The notes under the pieces are model-generated. The model had not been told where the DNA came from. It did no database searches and saw only the letters and a list, made by a program, of their open reading frames with translations. A stretch of DNA of 64,000 nucleotides, from positions 62,001 through 126,000 of the forward strand of contig NZ_JBEYYO010000011.1 of the NCBI RefSeq assembly GCF_040645615.1, in the 5' to 3' direction. Position numbers and translations under genes: made by a program. This stretch comes from Glycomyces sp040645615. Lineage in GTDB: Bacteria; Actinomycetota; Actinomycetes; Mycobacteriales; Micromonosporaceae. This document shows, piece after piece, positions 41,941-49,485 of the stretch. Every line of letters starts with the position of its first letter. The first letter of the stretch is position 1.

Positions 41941-42690
41941 GTGTCCTCGCCCGATCCCCTGCCCGCTGCGATCGACCAGCTCTACGCCGCATTCGTCTTC
42001 TTGCCGCGGCCGACCACGATCGACTGGTGTCACCACTGCCGATCTGAAAGCGACGTCGCCGCGCTCCTCAAGCCCACCCCGCTACGTGAAATATCCGCGC
42101 AAGCACTCCGCCCGTACGCCGCCCATGTCCTGACCACTATTGGGGATGTCGCCGACTTCCGTTACTTCCTCCCGCGAATCCTCGAAATCGCCAGCACCAC
42201 CGGTTTCCCCTGGCCCGATCTCGACCTCCTGACCGACCGCCTCCACCTCGCCTCATGGTCGACCTGGGACGTCGAAGAGACCACCGCCATCCAAGCGCTC
42301 TTTCGCGCCCTCTGGGCCAAGACCCTCGCAACGTATCCCAGCGACCCCGACGCCTTCACCATCTTGAATGCGATCGGCAACATCAGGATCGATCCCGCCC
42401 CCTACCTCCACGAATGGACCGCATCGCTGATGCGCCCATCTGCGGCGGCCGCCCTCCTCGACATGCTGCGGCACTCGCCCCTGCCTCTGAAGCGCACAGA
42501 GCGATCCACCGATCCCCGTTTGCATGATCACGAAGCACAGATAGCCCGATGGGTCACCAGCCCCAAGCTGAGAACCACCGTTGCCGAGACGTTCGCAACC
42601 GCCAATACCGAAGTGCTGCTACAGACCCTGGCGGACATCGACGAGGAACTCACCTGGTACCCATCACCTGAGTCATACACTCAGCGGTAA
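41941..42690 (+). CDS. Hypothetical protein, alpha-helical, immunity-like
   Basis: I do not recognise a named family. The 249-residue product has no signal peptide or membrane segment. It carries a WCHHCRSESDVAALL motif near residue 29 and a helical body (RYFLPRILEIASTTGFPWPDLDLLTDRLHLASW). This layout recurs in small actinobacterial orphan proteins thought to be immunity proteins, but no toxin is nearby. It starts at a leaderless GTG and stands alone. Confidence 0.6.
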   Translation: MSSPDPLPAAIDQLYAAFVFLPRPTTIDWCHHCRSESDVAALLKPTPLREISAQALRPYAAHVLTTIGDVADFRYFLPRILEIASTTGFPWPDLDLLTDRLHLASWSTWDVEETTAIQALFRALWAKTLATYPSDPDAFTILNAIGNIRIDPAPYLHEWTASLMRPSAAAALLDMLRHSPLPLKRTERSTDPRLHDHEAQIARWVTSPKLRTTVAETFATANTEVLLQTLADIDEELTWYPSPESYTQR

Positions 42691-42724
42691 AAACCTGAAA
42701 CCAGCAAGTCGTTCGCGAGTGAGG

Positions 42725-42915
42725 TCAAGCGCGGCCATTCCCGGGACTCAGCCAGCGAGGCCTGAAGTTGTGCTTCAACCTCGCTGCTGCCCGGTGATCG
42801 CGGGTCGAGACCAGGGTGCCGTCAACGATAAGGACACCATGGTCTCGTCCGCCGCACTGATCATGCCTGGAGCGCGGGCGAGATCGTATGTGCCCCGGCA
42901 GTCTGGGGGTTTCGA
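42725..42915 (-). pseudogene. IS5-like transposase remnant
   Basis: The minus strand reads VLIVDGTLVSTRDHRAAA within a short frame, the segment around the first catalytic Asp of IS5-family DDE transposases (typically VDGTLIPTRDHR). The sequence on both sides is not transposase-like and no terminal repeats were found, so it is a scrap of a lost insertion sequence. Confidence 0.5.
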
Positions 42916-43374
42916 TTAGTTCAGGTCGATGGCTCCGACCACTTGCCCGGCGAATTCCTGACCGGTCAGCTCGAATCCCATCCTGCGGTAGAAGCCCTCG
43001 GGGCCGGCCGCGCCGGTCTTCCACATCACCGTGGCCCGTTTCGAGCCGCGCCGCCGCGCCTCGTCGAGCACGGCCTCGACCGCGAAACGACCGAGGCCGC
43101 CCCGCTGATGCCGAGCACTGACGTTGAGCCGCCAGATGCCGCAGCGGAAGAACTCGATCGCGGCATCCGGGTCGAACCCGCCCATCACGAACGCCGCCGG
43201 TTCGTCACCGACGTACACCAGACGCGGCCACGCCGCCTGCGGGGACGCGTAAGCCTCGGCCAGCGACACCGCGACCGGAGCCACGAAATCCTCCTGCTCA
43301 GGCTTGACCTTGATCTGACAGGCCAGGTCGACGTTATCGGGCGTGATGGTCGCAATCCGGAGTGCATCATTCAT
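42916..43374 (-). CDS. GNAT acetyltransferase
   Basis: This protein of about 152 residues from the ATG 43372-43374 has a GNAT fold. The acetyl-CoA loop is RHQRGGLGRFAVEAVLDEARRRG, followed by MWKTGAAGPEGFYRRMGFELTG. The substrate is unknown. An upstream frame adds residues with no homology. It is flanked by an IS remnant and an orphan gene in an accessory region. Confidence 0.8.
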   Translation of the reverse strand: MNDALRIATITPDNVDLACQIKVKPEQEDFVAPVAVSLAEAYASPQAAWPRLVYVGDEPAAFVMGGFDPDAAIEFFRCGIWRLNVSARHQRGGLGRFAVEAVLDEARRRGSKRATVMWKTGAAGPEGFYRRMGFELTGQEFAGQVVGAIDLN

Positions 43375-43576
43375 GCCCCCCAACCTAAAGACCTGCCCCA
43401 AGACACGCAACCACGCAGCGGGCCACTTCACAAAGCCGACCGCGAACCCACACGACAGACTCCTGTGCCACAACATCAACTTCCAAGACGACAGCACATC
43501 ACCATGGCCATGCCCGCCCACGCCTTCCTCACCTTCACCGCCGCGACAGTGGCGATGAGCTCAGGATGCATTTCGC

Positions 43577-44071
43577 TCACGGCCACCGGGCAAACGGTTC
43601 CACCAGAGGCACCACTCGATCAAGCTCAACCACATAGCCGAGCACAGGATGAGCGCAGTCGCCGCCTTCAGCGTCCATCAATACCGGCTTGCCCAGCCGT
43701 CGACCAATACCAGTGAGGAACTCACAGAACAAGTCAAGTCGCTCCTGCCCCTGCAACTCCCGCAGGTTGACATCAAAGTCGACAGCGTCAGCCGAGTAAA
43801 AGCGGAAGATCGCCAGAACTTCAGCAGTGAGCCAGACGCTCAGCTGAGCGGATTCAGCGTCGGCAGGGCGAGACAATACCGCTCGCGCTGACGGTAGCGG
43901 CAGCACCGAGGTCCCTTCGGAATACTCGTGCTGCCACCTGCGCTCTGCGACCAAGTCGAGGACCGCCTGCCAATCCTCAACGGAGGCGCCAGGCACCAGC
44001 ACATCAGGCAACGCCCCCATCAGATCAGGGTCGAAGAAGCCCCTCACATCATCCCATCGCAGATCGGCCAC
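43577..44071 (-). CDS. Hypothetical protein, immunity-like
   Basis: I cannot name this 164-residue protein. It is acidic, with no signal peptide or helix, and contains LSVWLTAEVLAIFRFYSADAVDF and LFCEFLTGIGRRLGKPVLMDAEGG, a pattern seen in actinobacterial orphan proteins. The GTG at 44071 has AGGA 7 nt upstream and is preferred; an ATG at 44140 is in frame but lies inside a large palindrome. It is divergent from the 44.2-kb gene. Confidence 0.6.
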   Translation of the reverse strand: MADLRWDDVRGFFDPDLMGALPDVLVPGASVEDWQAVLDLVAERRWQHEYSEGTSVLPLPSARAVLSRPADAESAQLSVWLTAEVLAIFRFYSADAVDFDVNLRELQGQERLDLFCEFLTGIGRRLGKPVLMDAEGGDCAHPVLGYVVELDRVVPLVEPFARWP

Positions 44072-44103
44072 CTGCTCATCCTGCGCCGAAACGCTTTCCC
44101 ACG

Positions 44104-44149
44104 CAACGAAGCATGGCTGTAGTGCTAGCCCTACAGCCATGCTTCGTTG
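44104..44149. repeat. 19-bp perfect inverted repeat between divergent genes
   Basis: CAACGAAGCATGGCTGTAG (44104-44122) is exactly complementary to 44131-44149 across an 8-bp spacer. It sits about 35 bp upstream of the left gene start and about 90 bp upstream of the right one. Its size and symmetry fit a strong operator or a cruciform/hairpin. Confidence 0.85.
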
Positions 44150-44239
44150 TGCGGCCGCTGTTGGCGCGTCGAGCTGGGGCATACTGTCGCTGCTCTTGCA
44201 GGCGACTGAGGAGGCTAGGAGCTCAACGCCTACTCTCAA

Positions 44240-44908
44240 ATGGTGCAGCTGCCGCAGGATCGCTCGACCCTCGCTCATACCGTGGCGGGCGCCTTCCCAG
44301 CTCATCTTTCCGAAGACGCCGGAAAGGTTCTGGCGGTCCTGCCCGAAACACGGTTTCCCCCGACGAGGCACTTCGAGGCCGAGGTGCGAGGCGAGATCGT
44401 CGCTCTTCCCGCACGCCTCTACAACGAAGAACCGGACGCCGCTTCAGTGCGGCGCTTGAACCGAACCCAGCAGGAGATGCTGCATTGCCTGTACACCAGG
44501 CAAAGCGACGGACACGTCCGACAGCGGCACCTCGAAACGATTCTGGAGTCGATGCAGCCGTGGATAGTTCCGTTCGTGATGCGGTTGACCGGCGAGTACG
44601 TGCTGGAGATCCTTGAGGTGATCCGGGAGGGACTCGACGACCTTGCGGTCGCGGGCTCGGCCCGACGCAGCCTGTACGGAGAGTTCATCGCGCACAACCC
44701 GATGTTCTTCGCACGCACAGAACGGCGAGTGGTGAGCTACTGGACGTGCTACTACCGCGGGGACTACCCGGAGTTCGGCACCTATCCGGGATCCGCCCTG
44801 ATGGAAGCATTCCGAGCCGCAGCCACCGAATACTCAGGCAGGCAATGGCCCCGCAACACCCCAGCTCCTTCGGCAGTGCGGCGGCCGACCGGCTTGGACA
44901 TCGTCTAG
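44240..44908 (+). CDS. Hypothetical protein
   Basis: I do not recognise this 222-residue protein. It is soluble and largely helical (LNRTQQEMLHCLYTRQSDGHV, RLTGEYVLEILEVIREGLDDL), with an aromatic C-terminal stretch (ARTERRVVSYWTCYYRGDYPEF). No signal peptide is present. The start at ATG 44240 has no clear ribosome-binding site. It shares a palindromic control region with the opposite-facing orphan gene. Confidence 0.6.
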   Translation: MVQLPQDRSTLAHTVAGAFPAHLSEDAGKVLAVLPETRFPPTRHFEAEVRGEIVALPARLYNEEPDAASVRRLNRTQQEMLHCLYTRQSDGHVRQRHLETILESMQPWIVPFVMRLTGEYVLEILEVIREGLDDLAVAGSARRSLYGEFIAHNPMFFARTERRVVSYWTCYYRGDYPEFGTYPGSALMEAFRAAATEYSGRQWPRNTPAPSAVRRPTGLDIV

Positions 44909-45015
44909 ACGGTTGATGCGCGCTGGCGTGTCGGTGCTTGGCGTTTGGGTGGGGGCGTGTAATGGTTTCAGCACGCGTGTATCACGCGGTTTGAGCGACA
45001 ACTGAATACAAACGC

Positions 45016-45080
45016 GGCGGGCTGCCTCAGGCCTTGGCAGATCTCTGGCAGCCCGCCCCTTACCAGAGAGGAGACCTCTC
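45016..45080 (+). promoter_or_regulatory. Leader with two hairpins, one covering the ribosome site
   Basis: GGCGGGCTGCC (45016-45026) pairs with GGCAGCCCGCC (45047-45057). Immediately before the GTG at 45081, GAGAGG (45066-45071) pairs with CCTCTC (45075-45080) and hides the Shine-Dalgarno. This arrangement suggests attenuation or translational control of the three following genes. Confidence 0.6.
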
Positions 45081-45332
45081 GTGGTCTCGTTCAGCGTACG
45101 CCATGACCCGGTCCCGGCCTCGGTCAAAATCGACCTCGAACTCCACAAGCCCTACCGCACCTGGCTCGGCTTCGGTCGCCTGCGATGCGAGTGGTGCCAC
45201 CACAAGTGGGGCGCCCATGGCTGCCCGCAGCGCCGCTCGGCGATCAAGCTGCTGGCCTCGCGCATCAACTCCGACTCGTTGCGCGACGTGCTCACCACCC
45301 TCGTCGGCTTCTCCTGGGGCGGTGCGGCATGA
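45081..45332 (+). CDS. Small Cys/His-motif protein
   Basis: This 83-residue protein has FGRLRCEWCHHKWGAHGCPQR near residues 31-50, a C-x2-C-H-H ... H-x-C pattern that could bind zinc. Similar small proteins occur in actinobacterial accessory elements, but the function is unknown. Its stop overlaps the next start (ATGA). The start codon is preceded by a hairpin that includes the ribosome site. Confidence 0.7.
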   Translation: MVSFSVRHDPVPASVKIDLELHKPYRTWLGFGRLRCEWCHHKWGAHGCPQRRSAIKLLASRINSDSLRDVLTTLVGFSWGGAA

Positions 45333-45607
45333 ACCCCGAACGCATCGTGTTGGGTCGCTTCACGCTCCAGCACCGCCGCATCGAGGTCTACCAGATCGCC
45401 GGAGGCTCCACGACCTCCGTGCGCCTGCGCCGCATCGACCCCGACCCACCCGTCGACCTCGGCTACATCAACCGCATCGGCTCCCCCTTCGCCCGCCTCC
45501 ACCTCTACCGCGCCGAATGGTCCGTCACCTTGCGCCGCAACGCGAAAGACAAAGCAACCGCGATCTGGCACCACGCCGCCCGCCACGAAGCGGAGGTCGA
45601 AGGATGA
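45329..45607 (+). CDS. Small protein, second gene of the tiny-ORF operon
   Basis: This 92-residue basic protein (MNPERIVLGRFTLQHRRIEVY, VRLRRIDPDPPVDLGYINRI) has no recognisable domain. It overlaps both neighbours by 4 nt (ATGA at each junction), so translation is chained. Predicted mostly beta, with aromatic residues near the end (IWHHAARHEAEVEG). Confidence 0.65.
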   Translation: MNPERIVLGRFTLQHRRIEVYQIAGGSTTSVRLRRIDPDPPVDLGYINRIGSPFARLHLYRAEWSVTLRRNAKDKATAIWHHAARHEAEVEG

Positions 45608-45897
45608 GCCTGCAATTCATCAACCACTACCCGCTCATCGGCACCGCCGACATCGACGGCTTCACCCTCGACTTCGCATGGGTCTGGCAACACCCGTCCC
45701 TCCGCATCACCTTCACCGAGAACAACGTCCTCCTCGGCCGCGTCACCCACCTCGACGGCCTCCCCCGCCTCGTCCCCGGCTCCCAAGGCCACGGCTGGCT
45801 CGGCCAAGACGACCCGGCCCGCACCCGAGCCATCCTCGACTGCGCCATCAACCACTGGCGCACCAAGGAGCGCATGTTCCGCACCTGCGAAGGCTGA
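45604..45897 (+). CDS. Small protein, third gene of the tiny-ORF operon
   Basis: This 97-residue protein (MSLQFINHYPLIGTADIDGF, LDFAWVWQHPSLRITF, GHGWLGQDDPARTRAILDC) is of unknown family. It starts in the ATGA overlap with the previous stop. It could form a complex with the two upstream products, because all three are coupled. Confidence 0.65.
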   Translation: MSLQFINHYPLIGTADIDGFTLDFAWVWQHPSLRITFTENNVLLGRVTHLDGLPRLVPGSQGHGWLGQDDPARTRAILDCAINHWRTKERMFRTCEG

Positions 45898-45978
45898 ACC
45901 GCATTCCCGTCCGCGTCCCCGAGGCTCTCAAGGCCGTGGGGGCGCGTTAACCCGTCGCCGAAAGGTCGCTTTTCTGCC

Positions 45979-46551
45979 ATGATCCGAGCCATGAACGAAC
46001 CCCTCCCCGCCCGACAGGTTCGGGCGGTCTACGACGCCGAGACGATCACCGTCTATCAGGCCTACGATCCGCACATCGCCGAACCGGCCCTCGCCGCGCA
46101 GACGTTCGTCTCGCCGTTCAAACGCGAGCGGATGACCTGGATCAAGCCCTCGTTCCTGTGGATGATGTACCGCTCTGGCTGGGCCACCAAGCCCGGCCAG
46201 ACGCGCGTGCTCGCCATCGCCGTCTCTCGCAACGGCTTCGCCTGGGCCCTGGACAACTCGTGCGGCAGCACACCCGCCGCCGACGAGACCCATGAAGCCT
46301 GGAAGGCCCGCCTCGCCGCGTCACCGGTCCGCGTCCAGTGGGACCCCGAACGCGACCTCCAGCTCAACCGCCTCGACTACCGAGCGATCCAAATAGGACT
46401 TTCAGGCGAAGCCGTCCACCGCTACGTGGACGAATGGATCACCGCGATCACCGACATCACCCCACTGGCCCACCAGATCGCAGCCCACCTCAACAAGGGC
46501 GACACCGCCACAGCTCGGGACCTACTCCCCACAGAACGCCCGTACCCCTAG
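45979..46551 (+). CDS. DUF4291 domain protein
   Basis: This protein of about 190 residues (ATG 45979, or 45991) has the DUF4291 hallmarks: RAVYDAETITVYQAYDPHIAEPAL, FKRERMTWIKPSFLWMMYRSGWATKPGQ and VRVQWDPERDLQLNRL. The family is widespread and its activity unknown. It lies 81 nt after the tiny-ORF operon. Confidence 0.9.
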   Translation: MIRAMNEPLPARQVRAVYDAETITVYQAYDPHIAEPALAAQTFVSPFKRERMTWIKPSFLWMMYRSGWATKPGQTRVLAIAVSRNGFAWALDNSCGSTPAADETHEAWKARLAASPVRVQWDPERDLQLNRLDYRAIQIGLSGEAVHRYVDEWITAITDITPLAHQIAAHLNKGDTATARDLLPTERPYP

Positions 46552-46602
46552 CTCCAGCCACGGCGGTACGCTCGAAACTACCTGGCGATTGGGGCATTTC
46601 GG

Positions 46603-47502
46603 ATGGGCGACTTGGTGATCGACGAGGAACTGGTTCGATCGCTGCTGCGGGCGCAGCAGCCCGAACTGGCCGACCGGGACCTCATGGCGGTGCCCGGCGG
46701 CGGGAACAACCGGATCTGGCGATTGGGCGAGGATCTCGCCGTCAGGCTGCCGCGAACGGACCGCGCCGCGAGGCTCGTGGAACAGGAGCACCGCTGGGTA
46801 CCCGAACTCGCACCGCACCTGCCCATACCCGTCCCAGTGCCGGTCCACCTGGGCGCTCCTTCCGACCGGTTCGACCGGCCGTGGATCGTGACCACCTGGA
46901 TCGAAGGCGAGCCGGGAGACCAGCGCCCGATCACGAACGGGCCGGCCGCGGCCGCGTCCCTGGCCGCGTTCATGCGTGCGCTTCACCGCGAGGCCCCGAA
47001 GGATGCGCCGTTCAACCGGGGCCGCAGCGTACCGCTGGTCGAGTTCGCCGATTACTTCACGAGATGCCTCCAGGTGGTCACCGCCCCGGACGCCGCCGCG
47101 AGGGCCCGCGAGGTCTGGGAGCAGGCCGTCACGGCACCGCCGTGGCCCGCCGCTCCATCATGGATCCACGCTGATCTGCACCCGTCGAACATCGTCGTGG
47201 CCGAGGGAACACTCGCGGGCGTCCTCGATTTCGGCGAGCTCTGCGCAGGAGACCCCGCCACGGACCTCGCCTCCGCCTGGATGCTGCTTCCCCAAGCGGC
47301 CCTGACGGAATGCATCGAGGCCTACGGAAACGCCGACGAGGCGATGATCCACCGCGCCCGCGGCTGGGCCGTGATGCGCAGCGTCGCCTTCATCGCGATC
47401 GGCCTCGCGGGAGAACGAGGCGAATCCTGGGGCATGCCAACCTGGAAACGAGTAGGCGAGGCCGCCCTTGACCGCGCGCTGGCCGACCAGAAGTTCCGCT
47501 AG
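46603..47502 (+). CDS. Aminoglycoside phosphotransferase-family kinase
   Basis: This 299-residue protein kinase-like phosphotransferase has a nucleotide-binding N-lobe (LMAVPGGGNNRIWRLGEDLAVRLPR). The catalytic loop is WIHADLHPSNIVV (Asp and Asn), and GVLDFGELCAGDPATDL carries the metal-binding Asp. It may inactivate an antibiotic or phosphorylate a metabolite (choline, homoserine-like); the sequence does not decide. It stands alone, with no matching regulator. Confidence 0.85.
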   Translation: MGDLVIDEELVRSLLRAQQPELADRDLMAVPGGGNNRIWRLGEDLAVRLPRTDRAARLVEQEHRWVPELAPHLPIPVPVPVHLGAPSDRFDRPWIVTTWIEGEPGDQRPITNGPAAAASLAAFMRALHREAPKDAPFNRGRSVPLVEFADYFTRCLQVVTAPDAAARAREVWEQAVTAPPWPAAPSWIHADLHPSNIVVAEGTLAGVLDFGELCAGDPATDLASAWMLLPQAALTECIEAYGNADEAMIHRARGWAVMRSVAFIAIGLAGERGESWGMPTWKRVGEAALDRALADQKFR

Positions 47503-47600
47503 AAAGCCGAGTCCTCGGACTCGGCTTCACACCCGGCCACACCATGACCCCGTAACAGCCTGATTCCACCACTCCGCATCAATGAAGCCGAGGTTCAAGC

Positions 47601-47690
47601 GGCGGCGACAACGAGCCAGCCGAAACCCAGGGGTGATCCTCGTGGCCGGGCTCGTTCGGGCCGGGGTTCGGCGGCGGCGACCGAAAGGTG
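47601..47690 (+). repeat. Two units of the GGCGGCGACAACG repeat family
   Basis: A perfect core lies at 47601-47613 and a degenerate one (GGCGGCGACCGAAAG) at 47673, 72 bp apart. The surrounding sequence (CGTGGCCGGGCTCGTTCGG, GGTGAGCGGG) matches the left array of the HNH element near 49.3 kb. The unit lies in the gap after the APH-like gene. Confidence 0.8.
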
Positions 47691-47704
47691 AGCGGGTCGG
47701 CCGC

Positions 47705-48643
47705 TCACGCGTAGTGCTCGACGAGCTGCCGGGCGAGTTCCTTCATGCGTGCGACCGCCTCTGGCGGGTCGGTGACGGTGGCCGTGTCGGCGAACGCCAG
47801 AACGTGGCGCACGTCCTCGAGGACGCGGCATCGCAGCACCGCGTGCCGCCATCCGTCCGCCTCCGGCTCGCCGATCGTCAAGCGCGACCCGAGAATGCGC
47901 CGTGCCCGCTCCACCTGGTACTCCTGGATGCGAAGGCGCACTTCGAGGTCCCCGGCGGTCTCCCATCCCGAGGTCAGCTCGGCGGCGACCGCGGCGAGGT
48001 CGGTGCCGGGGCGCAGTCTCCTGTTGGTGCGCAGCGGCTCCCACCGGACGACCCGCTGGAGATTGAGCAGCCGTGGCCGGCCCTCCTCGTCAGCCACCAG
48101 GTACCAGCGTCCGCCTTTCGCCAAGAGCCCGTACGGGTCCACCGTCCGCCACACGGCCGCCTGGCCCTCGCGCTCGTATCGGACCTTGAGCCGGACCCCG
48201 CGGCGCAGGTCGCCGATGAGCGCCGCGGGGGAGACTCCCGCGGGCTCGGGTCCGAACCAGGGCCGGTTGTCGCTGATGACGAGGTCGCCCACCGGCAGCA
48301 GGTCGTCGGCGGGACGCGTCCCGGTCAGCTTGCGCAGTGCACGGCCGCTGACCTCCTCGACGCCCAAGCGCCGCCGCTGGTCCGGGTCGAGCCCGGTGAG
48401 CGCCAGGTGCTCGCGCTCGCGCGGGGACAGGCGGCTGGTGTCGAGGGCGCCACCGGGGAGCATCGAGACGCCGCCGTAGCGGCCTCGGCGCGCCACGACC
48501 GGGAAGCCCGCGTCCTGGAGCCAGCGCAGGTCCCGCATCACCGTCCGATCGGACACGCCGGTCTGGGCCGCGAGCGCGGCGACCGTGGTGTCCGGCCGCG
48601 ATTGCAGGGCCAGGAGCAGGGAGAAGAACCGCTCAGGAGTCAT
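47705..48643 (-). CDS. WYL-domain transcriptional regulator
   Basis: This 312-residue regulator has an N-terminal HTH (FFSLLLALQSRPDTTVAALA, QTGVSDRTVMRDLRWLQDAG; residues 5-55), a WYL domain at about 140-205 (WRTVDPYGLLAKGGRWYLVA) and a WCX C-terminal extension. WYL proteins sense nucleic acids or small ligands. The ATG at 48643 has GGGAG upstream. It is divergent from a glyoxalase-like gene across 81 bp that contains the inverted repeat GACA-N5-TGTC (48667-48679), and probably controls it. Confidence 0.9.
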   Translation of the reverse strand: MTPERFFSLLLALQSRPDTTVAALAAQTGVSDRTVMRDLRWLQDAGFPVVARRGRYGGVSMLPGGALDTSRLSPREREHLALTGLDPDQRRRLGVEEVSGRALRKLTGTRPADDLLPVGDLVISDNRPWFGPEPAGVSPAALIGDLRRGVRLKVRYEREGQAAVWRTVDPYGLLAKGGRWYLVADEEGRPRLLNLQRVVRWEPLRTNRRLRPGTDLAAVAAELTSGWETAGDLEVRLRIQEYQVERARRILGSRLTIGEPEADGWRHAVLRCRVLEDVRHVLAFADTATVTDPPEAVARMKELARQLVEHYA

Positions 48644-48666
48644 GTCGCGATTCTCCCAGAGAACCT

Positions 48667-48679
48667 GACACATCCTGTC
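48667..48679. promoter_or_regulatory. Candidate operator between WYL and glyoxalase genes
   Basis: GACA-CATCC-TGTC is a short inverted repeat in the middle of the 81-bp divergent region. It is placed to regulate both genes. Confidence 0.35.
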
Positions 48680-48724
48680 GTATTTGACGGCTACGGTGGC
48701 ACTCCCAACGGAAAGGAGGGCACC

Positions 48725-49090
48725 ATGCCCGCACCGAATCTCTTCATCGTCTACGTCGCCGACGCCCAGGCCTCGGCCCGCTTCTACGGCGACCTGTTCG
48801 ACCTCGAACCAGTCTTCGAAACCCCGGCATACATCTCATTCGACCTCGGCGGCGGCATCGGCTTCTCGCTATGGAGCCGCTCAGGCGTGGACTTCACCGC
48901 AAACCCGGTGCGCACCAGCGAACTGTGCATCGCGGTCAGCCGCGACTCGAACGAAGTCGACACGCTCCACGAAGAGTGGAAAACCAAGGGCGTCACGATC
49001 GTCACCGCCCCACACGACGACGGCTTCGGCCGCACATTCGTAGCCGCCGACCCCGACGGCAACCTCATCCGCGTCGCACCACTCGACTGA
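48725..49090 (+). CDS. VOC-superfamily (glyoxalase-like) protein
   Basis: This 121-residue protein has the vicinal-oxygen-chelate fold: NLFIVYVADAQASARFYGDLF, AYISFDLGGGIGFSLW and FVAADPDGNLIRVAPLD. AAAGGAGGG lies 5 nt before the ATG. Such single-module proteins act as dimers in glyoxalase, antibiotic (bleomycin-type) binding or fosfomycin-type reactions; the substrate is unknown. Divergent WYL regulator. Confidence 0.85.
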   Translation: MPAPNLFIVYVADAQASARFYGDLFDLEPVFETPAYISFDLGGGIGFSLWSRSGVDFTANPVRTSELCIAVSRDSNEVDTLHEEWKTKGVTIVTAPHDDGFGRTFVAADPDGNLIRVAPLD

Positions 49091-49130
49091 CCCCGGCCAT
49101 ACGCCACCCCCGGGCCCGCTCGGGCCTGGG

Positions 49131-49330
49131 TTAGAGCGGCGGCGACAACGGGGTGCGTGGCCGGTTCTGGCTGGTGCTCAGCTTTCCGCGGCGGGTGGGC
49201 CCGGGTTTCTTGGCGGCGACAACGAGGCGGGCGGCGGCCTGGGGCCGGTTTTCGTGGCCGGGTTCGTTTGGGTCGGGGTTAGTGCGGCGGCGACAAAAGG
49301 GTGAGCGGGAGCCGGGGTTGGTTTGCGTGG
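49131..49330 (+). repeat. Left array of about 74-bp repeats flanking the HNH gene
   Basis: Cores GGCGGCGACAACG begin at 49138 and 49212, and a variant GGCGGCGACAAAAG at 49286, so the spacing is 74 bp each time. Flanks such as GGGTT before the core and GGCCGG after it recur. The region 49091-49485 holds no other gene. Confidence 0.85.
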
Positions 49331-49485
49331 CGGGGTTGGGTTGGTGGCGCGGCTTGTGGGGGCTGTGACCTGGGAATATGAGTAGTCTTTCCCCTTGTGG
49401 GTGATGACAGTGTGCTTGGGTGGTTCTATCATTGAACCAGTACAAAGAAGCGAAATCAGCCGCATTGTTTGAGGAGGTGTTTCCG

